Of a stretch of DNA of 64,000 bases, positions 35,298 to 43,646 are shown in pieces. The DNA is from an uncultured Eggerthellaceae bacterium. GTDB lineage: Bacteria > Actinomycetota > Coriobacteriia > Coriobacteriales > Eggerthellaceae. The stretch covers positions 1-64,000 of the forward strand of contig CANRPV010000001.1 in NCBI GenBank assembly GCA_947632575.1, written 5' to 3'. Positions within the stretch are counted from its first letter, which is position 1, and the number at the start of each line of letters is the position of its first letter. The translations under genes were made by a program, and so were the position numbers. The notes under the pieces were generated by a model. It made no database searches and had not been told where the DNA came from. It worked only from the letters and a program-made list of their open reading frames with translations.

Positions 35298-37061
35298 TTA
35301 CTCGTCCAGCAGGGTTCTGTCCACGATGATCTCCGCGATGGCCTCTTCGACAAGAGAGGCGAAGTAACGCAAGGTCGTTGCGGTGTTTTGCGGTAGATGG
35401 ACATGCAGGCAGCGACGATTGCGATCCGAGAGGATGACATAGTCGCCCGCGGCTTGAGCCTTCGCCAGCGCGCCAAGGCTCGGCGCCTCGTTGGCCAGGG
35501 GGATGTCGCTTGCCTCGTCAGCGGAGAGAATCAAGATGACGCCAGTGTTCGGACCGCCCTTTTGCAATTGGCCGGTGGAGTGGAGATAGCGAGGCCCCAC
35601 TTCAAGGCACGAGGCGACGCCGAAGCTGTCGGCCACATTGTGACGAATGAGCTCAAGGGCCTCACGACGTCCTTCTCCCGCGAAGGGTAAAAAGGCGTTC
35701 ATGGCGAAATAGTCGCCCTCTTTGAGGCTTCCGAGCAGGGCTTTGAGAGCCTCTTCGAGGGTGTGGCATTCGTTGCCGATGCGCAAGTTGGGGCTTACCG
35801 TCACTTCAGCCTCACCAAAGAACAGTCCGCTTTCGGCGGTGGCCAATTCCTGAACGAAATCGGGTTCCGGTTGACCGTCTTTCAAGATATCAAGAACGAC
35901 GGCCTTAGCTGAGGCCACATCGGGCTGGTCAAAGGGGCAAACCTTCATCAGATAACCCACCATTGCCGTGGCATATTCCCACATGATGAAAGCACGTGCC
36001 AAGTCTTCCTCACTGTTGAGCTCAAAATCGAGCCGAGGGATTGTGGGATTGATGGCCTCCAGGCTGCGCTCGAAGTCATCTTCCTCGTCTGACCAGGTGC
36101 TGCTGCAGCGATAGGTCACCACGCAGCGATCAGGTGCGGCATCTTTCAGAAGGAGTGGATCCACCTCCACATAAGGCAGAATGCCCTGGCAATCTTTACC
36201 GGTGCTTTCCGCGACCAACTGTTCGATCCAAAGGCCGAGAACACGGCCACGCTTTGGAGCGTAGTAGCAGATTTTGTCGCGGCCTTCGCGATAGTTGTCA
36301 TAGAGGAAGGCGGCAAGCTCAATGGCGGGGTTGTCCAAGCTGTCGCTTGCGCAGAGGAGCTCGGCTTCGCGACCAGCGGCCACCAGAGCTTCGATGTCGA
36401 TCCCTGCTAGCGCTGCAGGAACCAAACCAAATACCGAGAGGGCCGAGAAACGGCCACCAACTGTCGCAACGCCACTAAAGGTGGCAACCCAACCCTCTTC
36501 GCGAGCCTGGGCTTCCACCTTTGAGCCGGGGTCGGTGATAGCCACCAGATGGTTGACCACCTCTTCCTCGCCTAATACATCAGCGAAAGCTTTTCTCAGG
36601 GCGCTGAGCAACAGGCGGGGCTCGATGGTTGAACCGCTCTTGGAAGAAACGACGATCAGCGTATGAGCCGGGTCGATGGATGACATGATCTTGCGGAAGC
36701 GCACCGGTGAGTCAGAATCCATGGTTTTGTAGGACTCAATCGCTAAATTGTCCTTGCTGAATTTAGTGAGCGTCATAGGCGCTTGTGATGAGCCGCCTTG
36801 ACCAATAAGCACCACATCTTTAAGACCGGCTTCGTGCATGGATCGCGCGAAAGCGACGATATCTTTTATGGGAGTAGGTGGTGTGCTTGCAAGATCGGCC
36901 CAACCCATAAAGGATTGAGCGCACTCCTTGGCGGCGTCGCTGAAATCATAGAGGGTGGCATCTTTGGCATGGACGCGACTGGCAACGTTTGCGTCTACCA
37001 GTGCCTGGGCTGAAGGGTAAAACTGAGCGATATCGCTTGCGCAATCTTTTCCGGTAGCCAT
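35298..37061 (-). CDS. pgi: glucose-6-phosphate isomerase, Tal-Pgi fusion-type
   Basis: A 587-residue sugar isomerase interconverting glucose-6- and fructose-6-phosphate. Motifs: VLIGQGGSSQAPM, VVSSKSGSTIEPR (phosphate loop), TVGGRFSALSVFG and the C-terminal GPRYLHSTGQLQKGGPNTGV. The last motif is characteristic of isomerases otherwise fused to transaldolase in some bacteria; here it stands alone with no transaldolase domain. ATG 37061 sits 15 bases after an AAGGAA site. The upstream neighbour is a regulator gene 40 bases away on the same strand. Confidence 0.9.
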   Translation of the reverse strand: MATGKDCASDIAQFYPSAQALVDANVASRVHAKDATLYDFSDAAKECAQSFMGWADLASTPPTPIKDIVAFARSMHEAGLKDVVLIGQGGSSQAPMTLTKFSKDNLAIESYKTMDSDSPVRFRKIMSSIDPAHTLIVVSSKSGSTIEPRLLLSALRKAFADVLGEEEVVNHLVAITDPGSKVEAQAREEGWVATFSGVATVGGRFSALSVFGLVPAALAGIDIEALVAAGREAELLCASDSLDNPAIELAAFLYDNYREGRDKICYYAPKRGRVLGLWIEQLVAESTGKDCQGILPYVEVDPLLLKDAAPDRCVVTYRCSSTWSDEEDDFERSLEAINPTIPRLDFELNSEEDLARAFIMWEYATAMVGYLMKVCPFDQPDVASAKAVVLDILKDGQPEPDFVQELATAESGLFFGEAEVTVSPNLRIGNECHTLEEALKALLGSLKEGDYFAMNAFLPFAGEGRREALELIRHNVADSFGVASCLEVGPRYLHSTGQLQKGGPNTGVILILSADEASDIPLANEAPSLGALAKAQAAGDYVILSDRNRRCLHVHLPQNTATTLRYFASLVEEAIAEIIVDRTLLDE

Positions 37062-37102
37062 GAACTTCCTTTCCGGATTAACCGGGCATCGGAAGATCGA
37101 TT

Positions 37103-37816
37103 CTAGATGCCCAGCGCCTTCTTTAGTGCCGAAACTCTGCGGCGGGACACCGGGATTTTTTCGTCAACGCCATTGAGCGTAAGCACCAGCGTACCGCCGG
37201 GTATAGATTCTATTTCCTCTACGGTAGAGAGGTTTACAAGAAAACCGCGATGTACTCGGAAAAATCCGTGACCGTCGAGGCGTTTTTCCAGCTGAGCAAG
37301 GCTGACCGTGGAGAAATATCGATCGGTGTCAGTTTGCAGGTACGCATAGTCGTCACGTGCCATGACAAAACGGATCTTATCGATGCTGATGAGAATCTTT
37401 TTACCGCCCTTTTCCACGGGAAGCCGCTCCGAATGCTGGGCCTGAGCATGAAGCGCCACCTGCTCGCGCACGCGAGCCACGGCTTGAGCCAGACGCTCGG
37501 ACTCCACGGGCTTCACCAAATAATCGACGGCGTTTACGGAAAAAGCGTCTAGGGCATGTTCGCTATAGGCGGTTACGAAGACGACTGAAGGCGGATACTT
37601 TAGATGCTGGAGCGCATCGGCGAACTGCAAACCAGAAGCCTCAGGCATGTTGATGTCGAGGAAAATTACATCGCAAGGAAATTCCTTGAGTTTCTCGATC
37701 GCTTCACGGACGCTGGCAGCCTCGGCCACCACTTCGATCTGACCATGTTCGTCAAGAAGAAACCTAAGCTCTGATCGAGCAGGGGCTTCGTCGTCTACGA
37801 TAATGGCCTTGAGCAC
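37103..37816 (-). CDS. LytTR-family response regulator
   Basis: A 237-residue two-component regulator. The receiver domain (1-120) has VDDEAPARSE, phospho-acceptor Asp in VIFLDINMPEASG, and YLVKPV. The C-terminal LytTR DNA-binding domain (about 140-237) shows DYAYLQTDTDRYF, GFFRVHRGFLVNLSTVEEI and PVSRRRVSALKKAL. GTG 37816, five bases after GGAGG, is chosen; longer starts lack a ribosome-binding site. No sensor kinase gene is next to it, so its partner is unknown. Such regulators often control cell-surface or autolysis genes. Confidence 0.88.
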   Translation of the reverse strand: MLKAIIVDDEAPARSELRFLLDEHGQIEVVAEAASVREAIEKLKEFPCDVIFLDINMPEASGLQFADALQHLKYPPSVVFVTAYSEHALDAFSVNAVDYLVKPVESERLAQAVARVREQVALHAQAQHSERLPVEKGGKKILISIDKIRFVMARDDYAYLQTDTDRYFSTVSLAQLEKRLDGHGFFRVHRGFLVNLSTVEEIESIPGGTLVLTLNGVDEKIPVSRRRVSALKKALGI

Positions 37817-37972
37817 ATTCGCCTCCAATATCATTTCCTTTTCAATAGGGGCACAGCCTTGACGGATCGATCGTACTGCTCCTGTTATGTGAGTTGATCG
37901 ATCAGCGGAAATAATCAGCCACAACCCGTAATTATAGTACAAGCTGCCCTGTATTTATGTAGGTATAAAGAA

Positions 37973-38002
37973 GAGAGCGAAGCCATTTTTGACTTCGCTC
38001 TC
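37973..38002 (-). terminator. terminator of the Ala-rich repeat gene
   Basis: GAGAGCGAAG (37973-37982) pairs with CTTCGCTCTC (37993-38002). Read on the minus strand the stem is followed by TTCTTTATAC, so it fits termination of the gene ending at 38032. Confidence 0.75.
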
Positions 38003-38031
38003 GTTGTGATTCTCTTAATGCCTTTAAGATG

Positions 38032-38364
38032 CTATTCGTCGGCAGTGGGCTGATCGCCGATTTTGCCATCGTGGTCGAGGTCTGTGTTGGTGAGCTCCTC
38101 GGCCTTGTTCTTTACGGTGTTGACCGCATCGGCAACCACAGGCTTTGCCTTCTCGACAGCAGCGGCTCCAGCGGCCTGGGCCTTGTTAAGGGCATCCTCG
38201 ACAACCGGCTTAGCGGCTTGAACGGCGGCAGCGCCAGCGTCCTTAGCCTTGTTGACCGCATCTTCTACGACAGGGGCAGCTTTCTCAACTGCTTGTCCGA
38301 TGGCGTCCTTTGCATTGCCGAGAGCTTCTCCAGCTTTTTTCGCGAGATCGTCGAAATCTGGCAT
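38032..38364 (-). CDS. alanine-rich amphipathic repeat protein with DxDxDG motif
   Basis: A 110-residue protein starting at ATG 38364 after AAAGGAGGAG. It consists of repeated units like AGAAAVQAAKPVVEDALNKAQ (about 23 residues, three copies) predicted to form long amphipathic helices, then a C-terminal DLDHDGKIGDQ, which matches a calcium-binding EF-hand loop start (DxDxDG). The style recalls LEA/apolipoprotein-like and YtxH-like helix proteins. No signal peptide is visible. The strong ribosome-binding site and dedicated terminator suggest abundant expression. Confidence 0.75.
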   Translation of the reverse strand: MPDFDDLAKKAGEALGNAKDAIGQAVEKAAPVVEDAVNKAKDAGAAAVQAAKPVVEDALNKAQAAGAAAVEKAKPVVADAVNTVKNKAEELTNTDLDHDGKIGDQPTADE

Positions 38365-38475
38365 TGTGCTCCTCCTTTGTGATGTTTCCTTCGCAATGAC
38401 TCGATTATAGGATATCGATTGCGGGCCTCTAAAAAGGTGCGGCCATTTCAACGTCGAGTGGTCTTTTGCGTTCCT

Positions 38476-39318
38476 TCAGGAAACCAGACCAAGACGTTCG
38501 AGCTGGCGCGCATGTTCGTTACCAGGAGAAACTAAATAAAGACGAGTGGTTTCGATGGAGCTATGCCCTAAGACATCCGCCAGTTTGGCGATGTCATGGC
38601 ACTCGCCGTAGAAGGCCGTTGCGAAGAGGTGTCTGAGGTTATGGGGAAAGACTTTGGTGGATCTGACTTCCGCTCGGTCGCAAACCGCTTTCATCTCAGC
38701 CCAGATTTGATGCCTCGAGAGGCTTTTCCCATGTTTGGTGATGAAAATCTCTCCGACGGTGATGGCTTGACTGCTCGCATAATTGAGCAGCTTCTCTTGG
38801 AGCCGCGTGGGAAGCAGTATCACGCGGATCTTTCCCTTGAGAGCCACTTCTGCACGTCCCTTTCGGGCGGCGTCGACGGTGATGTATTTCAACTCGGACA
38901 CACGAATTCCGGTGCTGCAAATGGTTTCCATGAGGAGCGCCAATCGTTCTCGCCCTTGAGAGCGAGCCACAGAAAGGAGCCGGGCATATTCACCTTTCTG
39001 CAAGTCTCGTGATTGGTCACGAAAGACCACTCGTTGAATCCGGAGAAAGCGCACGCGACATTCATCCCACTTCTTGTAACGGAAATAACCGTTCAAGGAG
39101 GAGATCATCGAATTGATTGTCGTCGGTGCGTAGTGCTGTTCTACAAGGTGTTTCTTCCATAGCAAGGCGATTTCCTTACTGATGGCGCGATGCCCAAGCC
39201 AGCGGGAAAAGGCTTGTAGATCCCGTCGGTACTTTTTCAGGGTCGCTTCGGTACGTTCTGCTTCAGCAAGGTAATCAAGGTAGAGCTCAATATCATTCGC
39301 GGTTATTGAACGCTTCAT
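38476..39318 (-). CDS. tyrosine site-specific recombinase
   Basis: A 280-residue XerC/D-like integrase. The N-terminal SAM-like core-binding domain (about 1-95) precedes the catalytic domain with Arg139 (CSTGIRVSEL), Lys161/163 (KGKIR), His226-x-x-Arg229 (PHNLRH), His252 (LGHSS) and nucleophile Tyr261 (TTRLYL), so all catalytic residues are present. It is directly downstream of a surface-protein gene whose promoter region is bounded by 20-bp inverted repeats (42952-43328). I therefore infer that this enzyme inverts that segment, like FimB/FimE or Mpi-type recombinases. A housekeeping XerC/D role is less likely given the company it keeps. Confidence 0.9.
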   Translation of the reverse strand: MKRSITANDIELYLDYLAEAERTEATLKKYRRDLQAFSRWLGHRAISKEIALLWKKHLVEQHYAPTTINSMISSLNGYFRYKKWDECRVRFLRIQRVVFRDQSRDLQKGEYARLLSVARSQGRERLALLMETICSTGIRVSELKYITVDAARKGRAEVALKGKIRVILLPTRLQEKLLNYASSQAITVGEIFITKHGKSLSRHQIWAEMKAVCDRAEVRSTKVFPHNLRHLFATAFYGECHDIAKLADVLGHSSIETTRLYLVSPGNEHARQLERLGLVS

Positions 39319-39406
39319 GAAAGTCCTCCTCTACTCCTGTGAAAGCGTTAGGCCATTGTGCGGGAAAACCATGGCCAGCTCAGGAGAATAGCTACATCTA
39401 TAAACA

Positions 39407-39439
39407 AAACAGGATTACGAGCGAGTCGTAATCCTGTTT
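39407..39439 (-). terminator. terminator of the surface-protein gene
   Basis: A perfect 14-bp stem, AAACAGGATTACGA (39407-39420) with TCGTAATCCTGTTT (39426-39439), loop GCGAG. On the minus strand it is followed by TGTTTATAG, giving a T-rich tail. It separates the surface gene from the recombinase gene and could act in both directions. Confidence 0.8.
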
Positions 39440-39467
39440 CCCGTTGATCTTGCTATGCAGGGTCGAG

Positions 39468-42400
39468 CTAGGGGCTATGGGGTCTTAGGCGAATGAACGA
39501 AATGAGAAGTGCGAGGGTAGAAGCCCCGGCAAGGCCTATAAGCAACATCACTCTTACAGGATCACCGGTCTGGGGGTTCGAAGGCGGCAGCTGTGGCTTC
39601 GCCATCTCTTCTTGAGAAGAAAGAGAAGGCACAAGCTGCTCTGGTTGAATGCTCTCACCACCAAGGGGAGGAGGAAGGTCTTCTGATTGGCCGGGCTGAG
39701 GCCCTGGATCGGGTCTGAAATCTGGTTTATGAGGAAGGGCGGGTGATTCTTTGAAAAGCACTCCATTGTTGCCCAACCATGACTCGATAGTGAAACTCTT
39801 CGTGAGTGGCGCAACTGAGAGAAAGGCATTCGTGGTAGAGAGACTCACGGTCTCAGCGGCCTGTTCAATCAGGTTTTCTTGATCTTTGGGGATAGCGTAT
39901 TTGAACAGATCACCCGTTCTCAATCCAAGAGGGCGAACGGCGATGACGTAGTCTGAAGAAGCTTGCGACTGCGAATCAAGATCGAGCGTTTTTCCTTGAG
40001 AAGCTTGGTAGTAACAAAGACTGGCGTTCCAGTTGATCTCTCCGTTCGCGTTTTGGCTCAATGCGGGAGCCAACTCTCGTCCAAGTCGAGGGATCACCCG
40101 CTGAACCGCATACTCTTCATGCGGCGAATAGTAAGCCACCGCGAGGTAATAGGTCTTATCGGGATCGAGCTCTTCAATTCGTTGAACCGGACGGGCTATT
40201 TCGACTTCTTTACCAAGAAGGCCTTCGGCATCATTAAGGGGGTCATGGCTTTCGCGGAAAGAGGCTTCCTGGTAGAGAGGAAGATAGTGTTGGAACCGAT
40301 AGAAGCGATTGGTGGGGGAGGGGCAAAAGCTCAGTGAGGCGTCACCAAATGACCAAGAGCCTCCGCGCATCCCCGTGGCTCTTCTGCCACTGTATTGAAT
40401 GAGATTGATCGACTCCGCTTCATCCGATGGATAAAGCTCTTCCTCGCGGGAGGGCGTCTCCGGAGAGGTGGAGTAGTTCTCTTCAAGACCCATCGTGAAA
40501 GCCACTTGGAGAGGTTGAGAGTAGTCTTCTCTCACCGATGTCTTATAGCTGATAACCTTCTGCAGCCCGGTGTCATCAGGTGCGGAAAGATCGATAGAGG
40601 CGATCTGTAAAGGAAGCGCAGCGGCTGGGATGTTAAAGCAGAGCGTTTGATGGTTGAACCCGTCGCTTCCTCGCGTTGTTTCCGTATAGATTTCGATGCC
40701 TTCTAAAGGACGTGCAGGATCCTTTGCGTCCGACAGTTCTTCCTGTTGCTCTTGTGGTGATTGGACTTGATGTGATTCGTCTGAGTTAGTGACAGGTTGG
40801 TTCAGATAGAACCTATGCGTTTCAGCGTTGTCGAAGTAAGCAGGGTTGTGTAAGGAGTACGGTTTGGCCATTGGCGAGGGTGGTTCCAGCAGGTAATAGG
40901 AGCGAGTGCAATTGTCGCCAGCTGAAAGGTTTATTCGGGTTTCGTCCGGCTCTATCGTGTACGTGGTCCCGAAAAGGCGCAGCCCTTTGAAAGACTTGAT
41001 CTCCATGTGATTTCCGAGAGGACAGCGAAAGGAAAGTGCATCATCGATATTGGAACCATTAGGTCCTTGTACGGGGCAAAACACCTCACTTGAGATCTGC
41101 GTGAGGATCGACTTAAGAATCGCATCGAAGTTTTCTGTCGTCGATTCGAAGAAATAATCCGCATAGCAGATGTTTTCTCTGACATCAGCCTTTGTTATCC
41201 CATATGGATCCGAAGGAAGAAGTTGATTGAGCGTGCGGTTATAGGGTGATGGCTGGGATGCGACGGCGGCGCTTTCCCAGGGGTGATAACGTTTGAAATC
41301 CGGATTGTTGAAGTTAAAGCCTTCGCTATAGTGGACGGCTCCATCACTTTCGGACCAGCGCTGCCAAAGTTGGTAAGCCCGTTGGATGAAGTTGACCTGA
41401 TCCGTGTCGATCATGCAGCCGTCGGTGGTTTGGAATCCCGGAGTTATGAACACGGAGCCCGACCGTTTGTCTCTATCGGGATATTCGTAGAAGTAGGCTT
41501 TCTCTCCCTTGCCCTCATTTGCCAAGCTATCGACAAGGCCGATCGCTTTGCCACCAATCTGGAGTTTTGAGCTCTGGTCAGTGAAAAAGTGTTTAGGATC
41601 GAGCATGGGATACAAACGGCCAGCATAGGCAAACCGTGCCCAGTCATGATCATCTTGCTGGAAGAGGTCGAGACCGATCGTGAAAACTCGAGGCTTAACT
41701 TTTTTCGTAAAGCTTGGATCGATTTCGGCGGAATTGTAATTCTTTTCGATCGCCGCTTTCAGGTATGAGGCCGTCATCAGGGTTTCACTGATAATCGCGG
41801 GAGAGTCTTGGCCTTCACGAGAAAGCGGGGTGGTGAAATGTTGGGAATCGAGATCGTACCAACTTCCGTTGTCGAGCTGCTGTAAGAGTCGATTGCTCCC
41901 GCCGTCTGTCATGGCGAGAACCACAGGCTGTCTGGCGGTCAGAACTCCTTCAGTTAAACAAGTAACCTCAGTTTCGTCTGCAAGCAGCTTCATGCCTTGA
42001 TAAAGGCCAGATTGGAGGTTGGTGCTCGCTCCTGTGCAGAGGGCTTGATTCGTGTAGGGATAATTCGGAGGCCGATACTTAGCGGTGCTGTCGTTATAAA
42101 AATGAACAGCTTTTGGCCGGTGAGTTTCATCTTGGTAGTCGATATCGAGAGTAAATTGGCCGGTCTCCTCATTTGGGTCGTAACGATAGGTATGTACCTT
42201 GAATGAGACCTGATCGTAGTGGTCGAGAGGAAGTAAGGTCTCAGCTTTCGATCCATACATGACCAGCGCGATTCGATTTTGAGGGTTAAGCGCCATGAGC
42301 GTCTTTATGGTGGTCTCAATGGTTTTAACCGCTACATCTATGCGACGCTCTACGTTTTGATCAGGGTTCCAAAGCTGATCTTCCGTATAAGTTCCAAAGT

Positions 42401-42908
42401 CACCCTGGGCAGGTGGTGCAAGCCATTGGGGGTCAGTGACTTTTGCCATGGATACCGATGCATCCATGACGAGCACCAGATCTATAGGGTTGAAGCTGTA
42501 CCCGTTGACCTTTTGCGAAGCACCGAGTAAGGAGAACACCCCTAAAAATTCCTCGTCATAGGAGATATCCCACTGCTTCGTGGTCGTGGGTAGGCCCAGG
42601 GTGACTTTGGTTGAACTTGGTGGATTGGGATTAGCGAATAGGGAAAGATCTGACCAGACACGGCCCGCATAACGGCTTCCGTTTTCGTCGTTGAGGAGAG
42701 CTTCGGTATAGGATGTGTAGCTAGGCTCATCTGCGGTGCACTGGGATTTGAGGCCGACCGCCGTGGCGGCCATTGGGTGAGGAACGAGGAGGAATGCACC
42801 CAAGGCCGCCATCAGCAGTTTCTGCGCTATATTTTGCGACCGAGCGCTGAAACCCAAGTGCCTCTTCTTTTTTGAAGAGGCTTGTTGTTTGGCCTGAATA
42901 AGCGCCAT
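39468..42908 (-). CDS. von Willebrand A-domain surface protein with sortase-type sorting signal
   Basis: A 1146-residue cell-wall-anchored adhesin or pilus-tip-like protein. ATG 42908 follows GGGAG. A basic N-terminus and a hydrophobic signal (KLLMAALGAFLLVPHPMAATA) lead to a vWA domain (about 143-450) with MIDAS motif D149-A-S-V-S153 and the VLAMTDGGSN strand. Long strand-rich regions follow, then a Pro-rich stalk (PDFRPDPGPQPGQSEDLPPP) and the sorting signal NPQTGD, a helix (VMLLIGLAGASTLALLISFI) and basic tail RLRPHSP. The signal has Asn in place of the usual Leu of LPxTG. The promoter region upstream is bounded by inverted repeats, so expression is likely phase variable. Confidence 0.88.
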   Translation of the reverse strand: MALIQAKQQASSKKKRHLGFSARSQNIAQKLLMAALGAFLLVPHPMAATAVGLKSQCTADEPSYTSYTEALLNDENGSRYAGRVWSDLSLFANPNPPSSTKVTLGLPTTTKQWDISYDEEFLGVFSLLGASQKVNGYSFNPIDLVLVMDASVSMAKVTDPQWLAPPAQGDFGTYTEDQLWNPDQNVERRIDVAVKTIETTIKTLMALNPQNRIALVMYGSKAETLLPLDHYDQVSFKVHTYRYDPNEETGQFTLDIDYQDETHRPKAVHFYNDSTAKYRPPNYPYTNQALCTGASTNLQSGLYQGMKLLADETEVTCLTEGVLTARQPVVLAMTDGGSNRLLQQLDNGSWYDLDSQHFTTPLSREGQDSPAIISETLMTASYLKAAIEKNYNSAEIDPSFTKKVKPRVFTIGLDLFQQDDHDWARFAYAGRLYPMLDPKHFFTDQSSKLQIGGKAIGLVDSLANEGKGEKAYFYEYPDRDKRSGSVFITPGFQTTDGCMIDTDQVNFIQRAYQLWQRWSESDGAVHYSEGFNFNNPDFKRYHPWESAAVASQPSPYNRTLNQLLPSDPYGITKADVRENICYADYFFESTTENFDAILKSILTQISSEVFCPVQGPNGSNIDDALSFRCPLGNHMEIKSFKGLRLFGTTYTIEPDETRINLSAGDNCTRSYYLLEPPSPMAKPYSLHNPAYFDNAETHRFYLNQPVTNSDESHQVQSPQEQQEELSDAKDPARPLEGIEIYTETTRGSDGFNHQTLCFNIPAAALPLQIASIDLSAPDDTGLQKVISYKTSVREDYSQPLQVAFTMGLEENYSTSPETPSREEELYPSDEAESINLIQYSGRRATGMRGGSWSFGDASLSFCPSPTNRFYRFQHYLPLYQEASFRESHDPLNDAEGLLGKEVEIARPVQRIEELDPDKTYYLAVAYYSPHEEYAVQRVIPRLGRELAPALSQNANGEINWNASLCYYQASQGKTLDLDSQSQASSDYVIAVRPLGLRTGDLFKYAIPKDQENLIEQAAETVSLSTTNAFLSVAPLTKSFTIESWLGNNGVLFKESPALPHKPDFRPDPGPQPGQSEDLPPPLGGESIQPEQLVPSLSSQEEMAKPQLPPSNPQTGDPVRVMLLIGLAGASTLALLISFIRLRPHSP

Positions 42909-42951
42909 TTGTAACTCCCTAGTGCTTAAAAACCTTAGACCATCGAGACAG

Positions 42952-42971
42952 AATATTGATTTTGTTATGAG
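42952..42971 (+). repeat. left inverted repeat of the switch
   Basis: Twenty bases reading AATATTGATTTTGTTATGAG. The reverse complement occurs without mismatch at 43309-43328. The identity stops at both edges of the twenty bases. Confidence 0.95.
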
Positions 42972-43094
42972 GGGCGGCCCATTTGATTTGAGTCTTTGAG
43001 AGGCGATCGCAAAAGCGAAATGAGCGTCCTTAAAGTACAAAAGCCTCCTTAAGGCCTGATAAAAATGTACTTAGAGGGCAAAATTTTGTACTTT

Positions 43095-43116
43095 AAGGGC
43101 AATAAAAGCCCTTTTT
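43095..43116 (+). terminator. hairpin with T-run inside the invertible segment
   Basis: AAGGGC (43095-43100) pairs with GCCCTT (43108-43113), followed by TTT. It may shield the internal promoters from upstream transcription in either orientation of the segment. Confidence 0.55.
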
Positions 43117-43210
43117 GAGATCGATGTTTAAGAGTTGTGCTCAAATAGGGCGAGCAAAAACGTGCTTCACCTTCACAAGTGGTGGAGGGATAAAAACTCT
43201 TACGGGTATT

Positions 43211-43238
43211 TTGTGAGATACGTTTACGAGTTTAATAT
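43211..43238 (+). promoter_or_regulatory. candidate promoter 1 inside the switch
   Basis: TTGTGA (43211-43216), 16-base spacer, TAATAT (43233-43238), with a palindrome overlapping the -10 box. It currently reads toward cydA and away from the surface gene. Confidence 0.5.
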
Positions 43239-43288
43239 ATGAGTTAAACTCTCATTATTCATAGTAAGAGGAGTACGGGCTTCTGAAG

Positions 43289-43316
43289 TTGACGAATAAA
43301 GATTTTGTCTCATAAC
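43289..43316 (+). promoter_or_regulatory. candidate promoter 2 reaching into the right repeat
   Basis: TTGACG (43289-43294), 16-base spacer, CATAAC (43311-43316). The -10 box lies within the inverted repeat itself, so after inversion the whole promoter would be rebuilt at the left repeat, directed at the surface gene. Confidence 0.5.
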
Positions 43317-43328
43317 AAAATCAATATT
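43309..43328 (-). repeat. right inverted repeat of the switch
   Basis: Exact reverse complement of 42952-42971. Two direct copies of a 23-base unit beginning TCGCGTAGAGCAA follow immediately outside it (43329-43374). Confidence 0.95.
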
Positions 43329-43646
43329 TCGCGTAGAGCAAAAGCGCAATATCGCGTAGAGCAATAGCAAAATCCTCTTCTTTCCTCACCAAGCGACCCA
43401 TGTTTCAAGCCTTATAGATTCCTCGTTGAATGTCTCTAGACGTTCGCTTACGGAAGTCAAGTAACAATTCCCAAAAGATACGTAGTTCACTGAGCAATTA
43501 TTAACCAAATAGTACTAAGCTCAAAAAGCTAAGTAGTTTAGTCAGAGGACGGGGGACATCTCAGCCTGATTTGGACGGATTGGGGAATCCGGGTGATCGA
43601 GGTCGTCTTCTGATAAGGGTCAAAACGTTCCTAAGGAGGTGGGGGA
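43329..43646. other. gap between the switch and cydA
   Basis: Holds the 23-bp direct repeat (43329-43351 and 43352-43374) and otherwise AT-rich sequence, with no gene on either strand. It ends in the strong cydA ribosome-binding site AGGAGGTGGGGGA. In the sequenced orientation the switch promoters point into this gap, so cydAB could receive transcription from them. Confidence 0.5.

Larger units (their letters stand above)
42952..43328. promoter_or_regulatory. putative invertible promoter segment (377 bp)
   Basis: Bounded by perfect 20-bp inverted repeats and lying 43 bases upstream of the vWA surface gene. The interior is AT-rich and carries a GAGTTTAA...TTAAACTC palindrome (43227-43250), a hairpin with T-run (43095-43116), and two promoter-like motif pairs that currently point away from the surface gene. 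Inversion would aim both at ATG 42908. With the tyrosine recombinase downstream of the surface gene, this forms a likely ON/OFF switch. The structure is seen directly; inversion is inferred. Confidence 0.8.

Noticed and set aside
38476..39318. Housekeeping XerC/XerD or prophage integrase
   Set aside because: No phage genes, attachment-site tRNA or dif-like context; the linked inverted repeats upstream of the neighbouring surface gene fit a DNA invertase better. Not fully excluded.
42909..43040. Upstream start for the vWA surface protein at 43040
   Set aside because: It would read through the left inverted repeat and lacks a ribosome-binding site, whereas ATG 42908 has GGGAG and is followed by the signal peptide.
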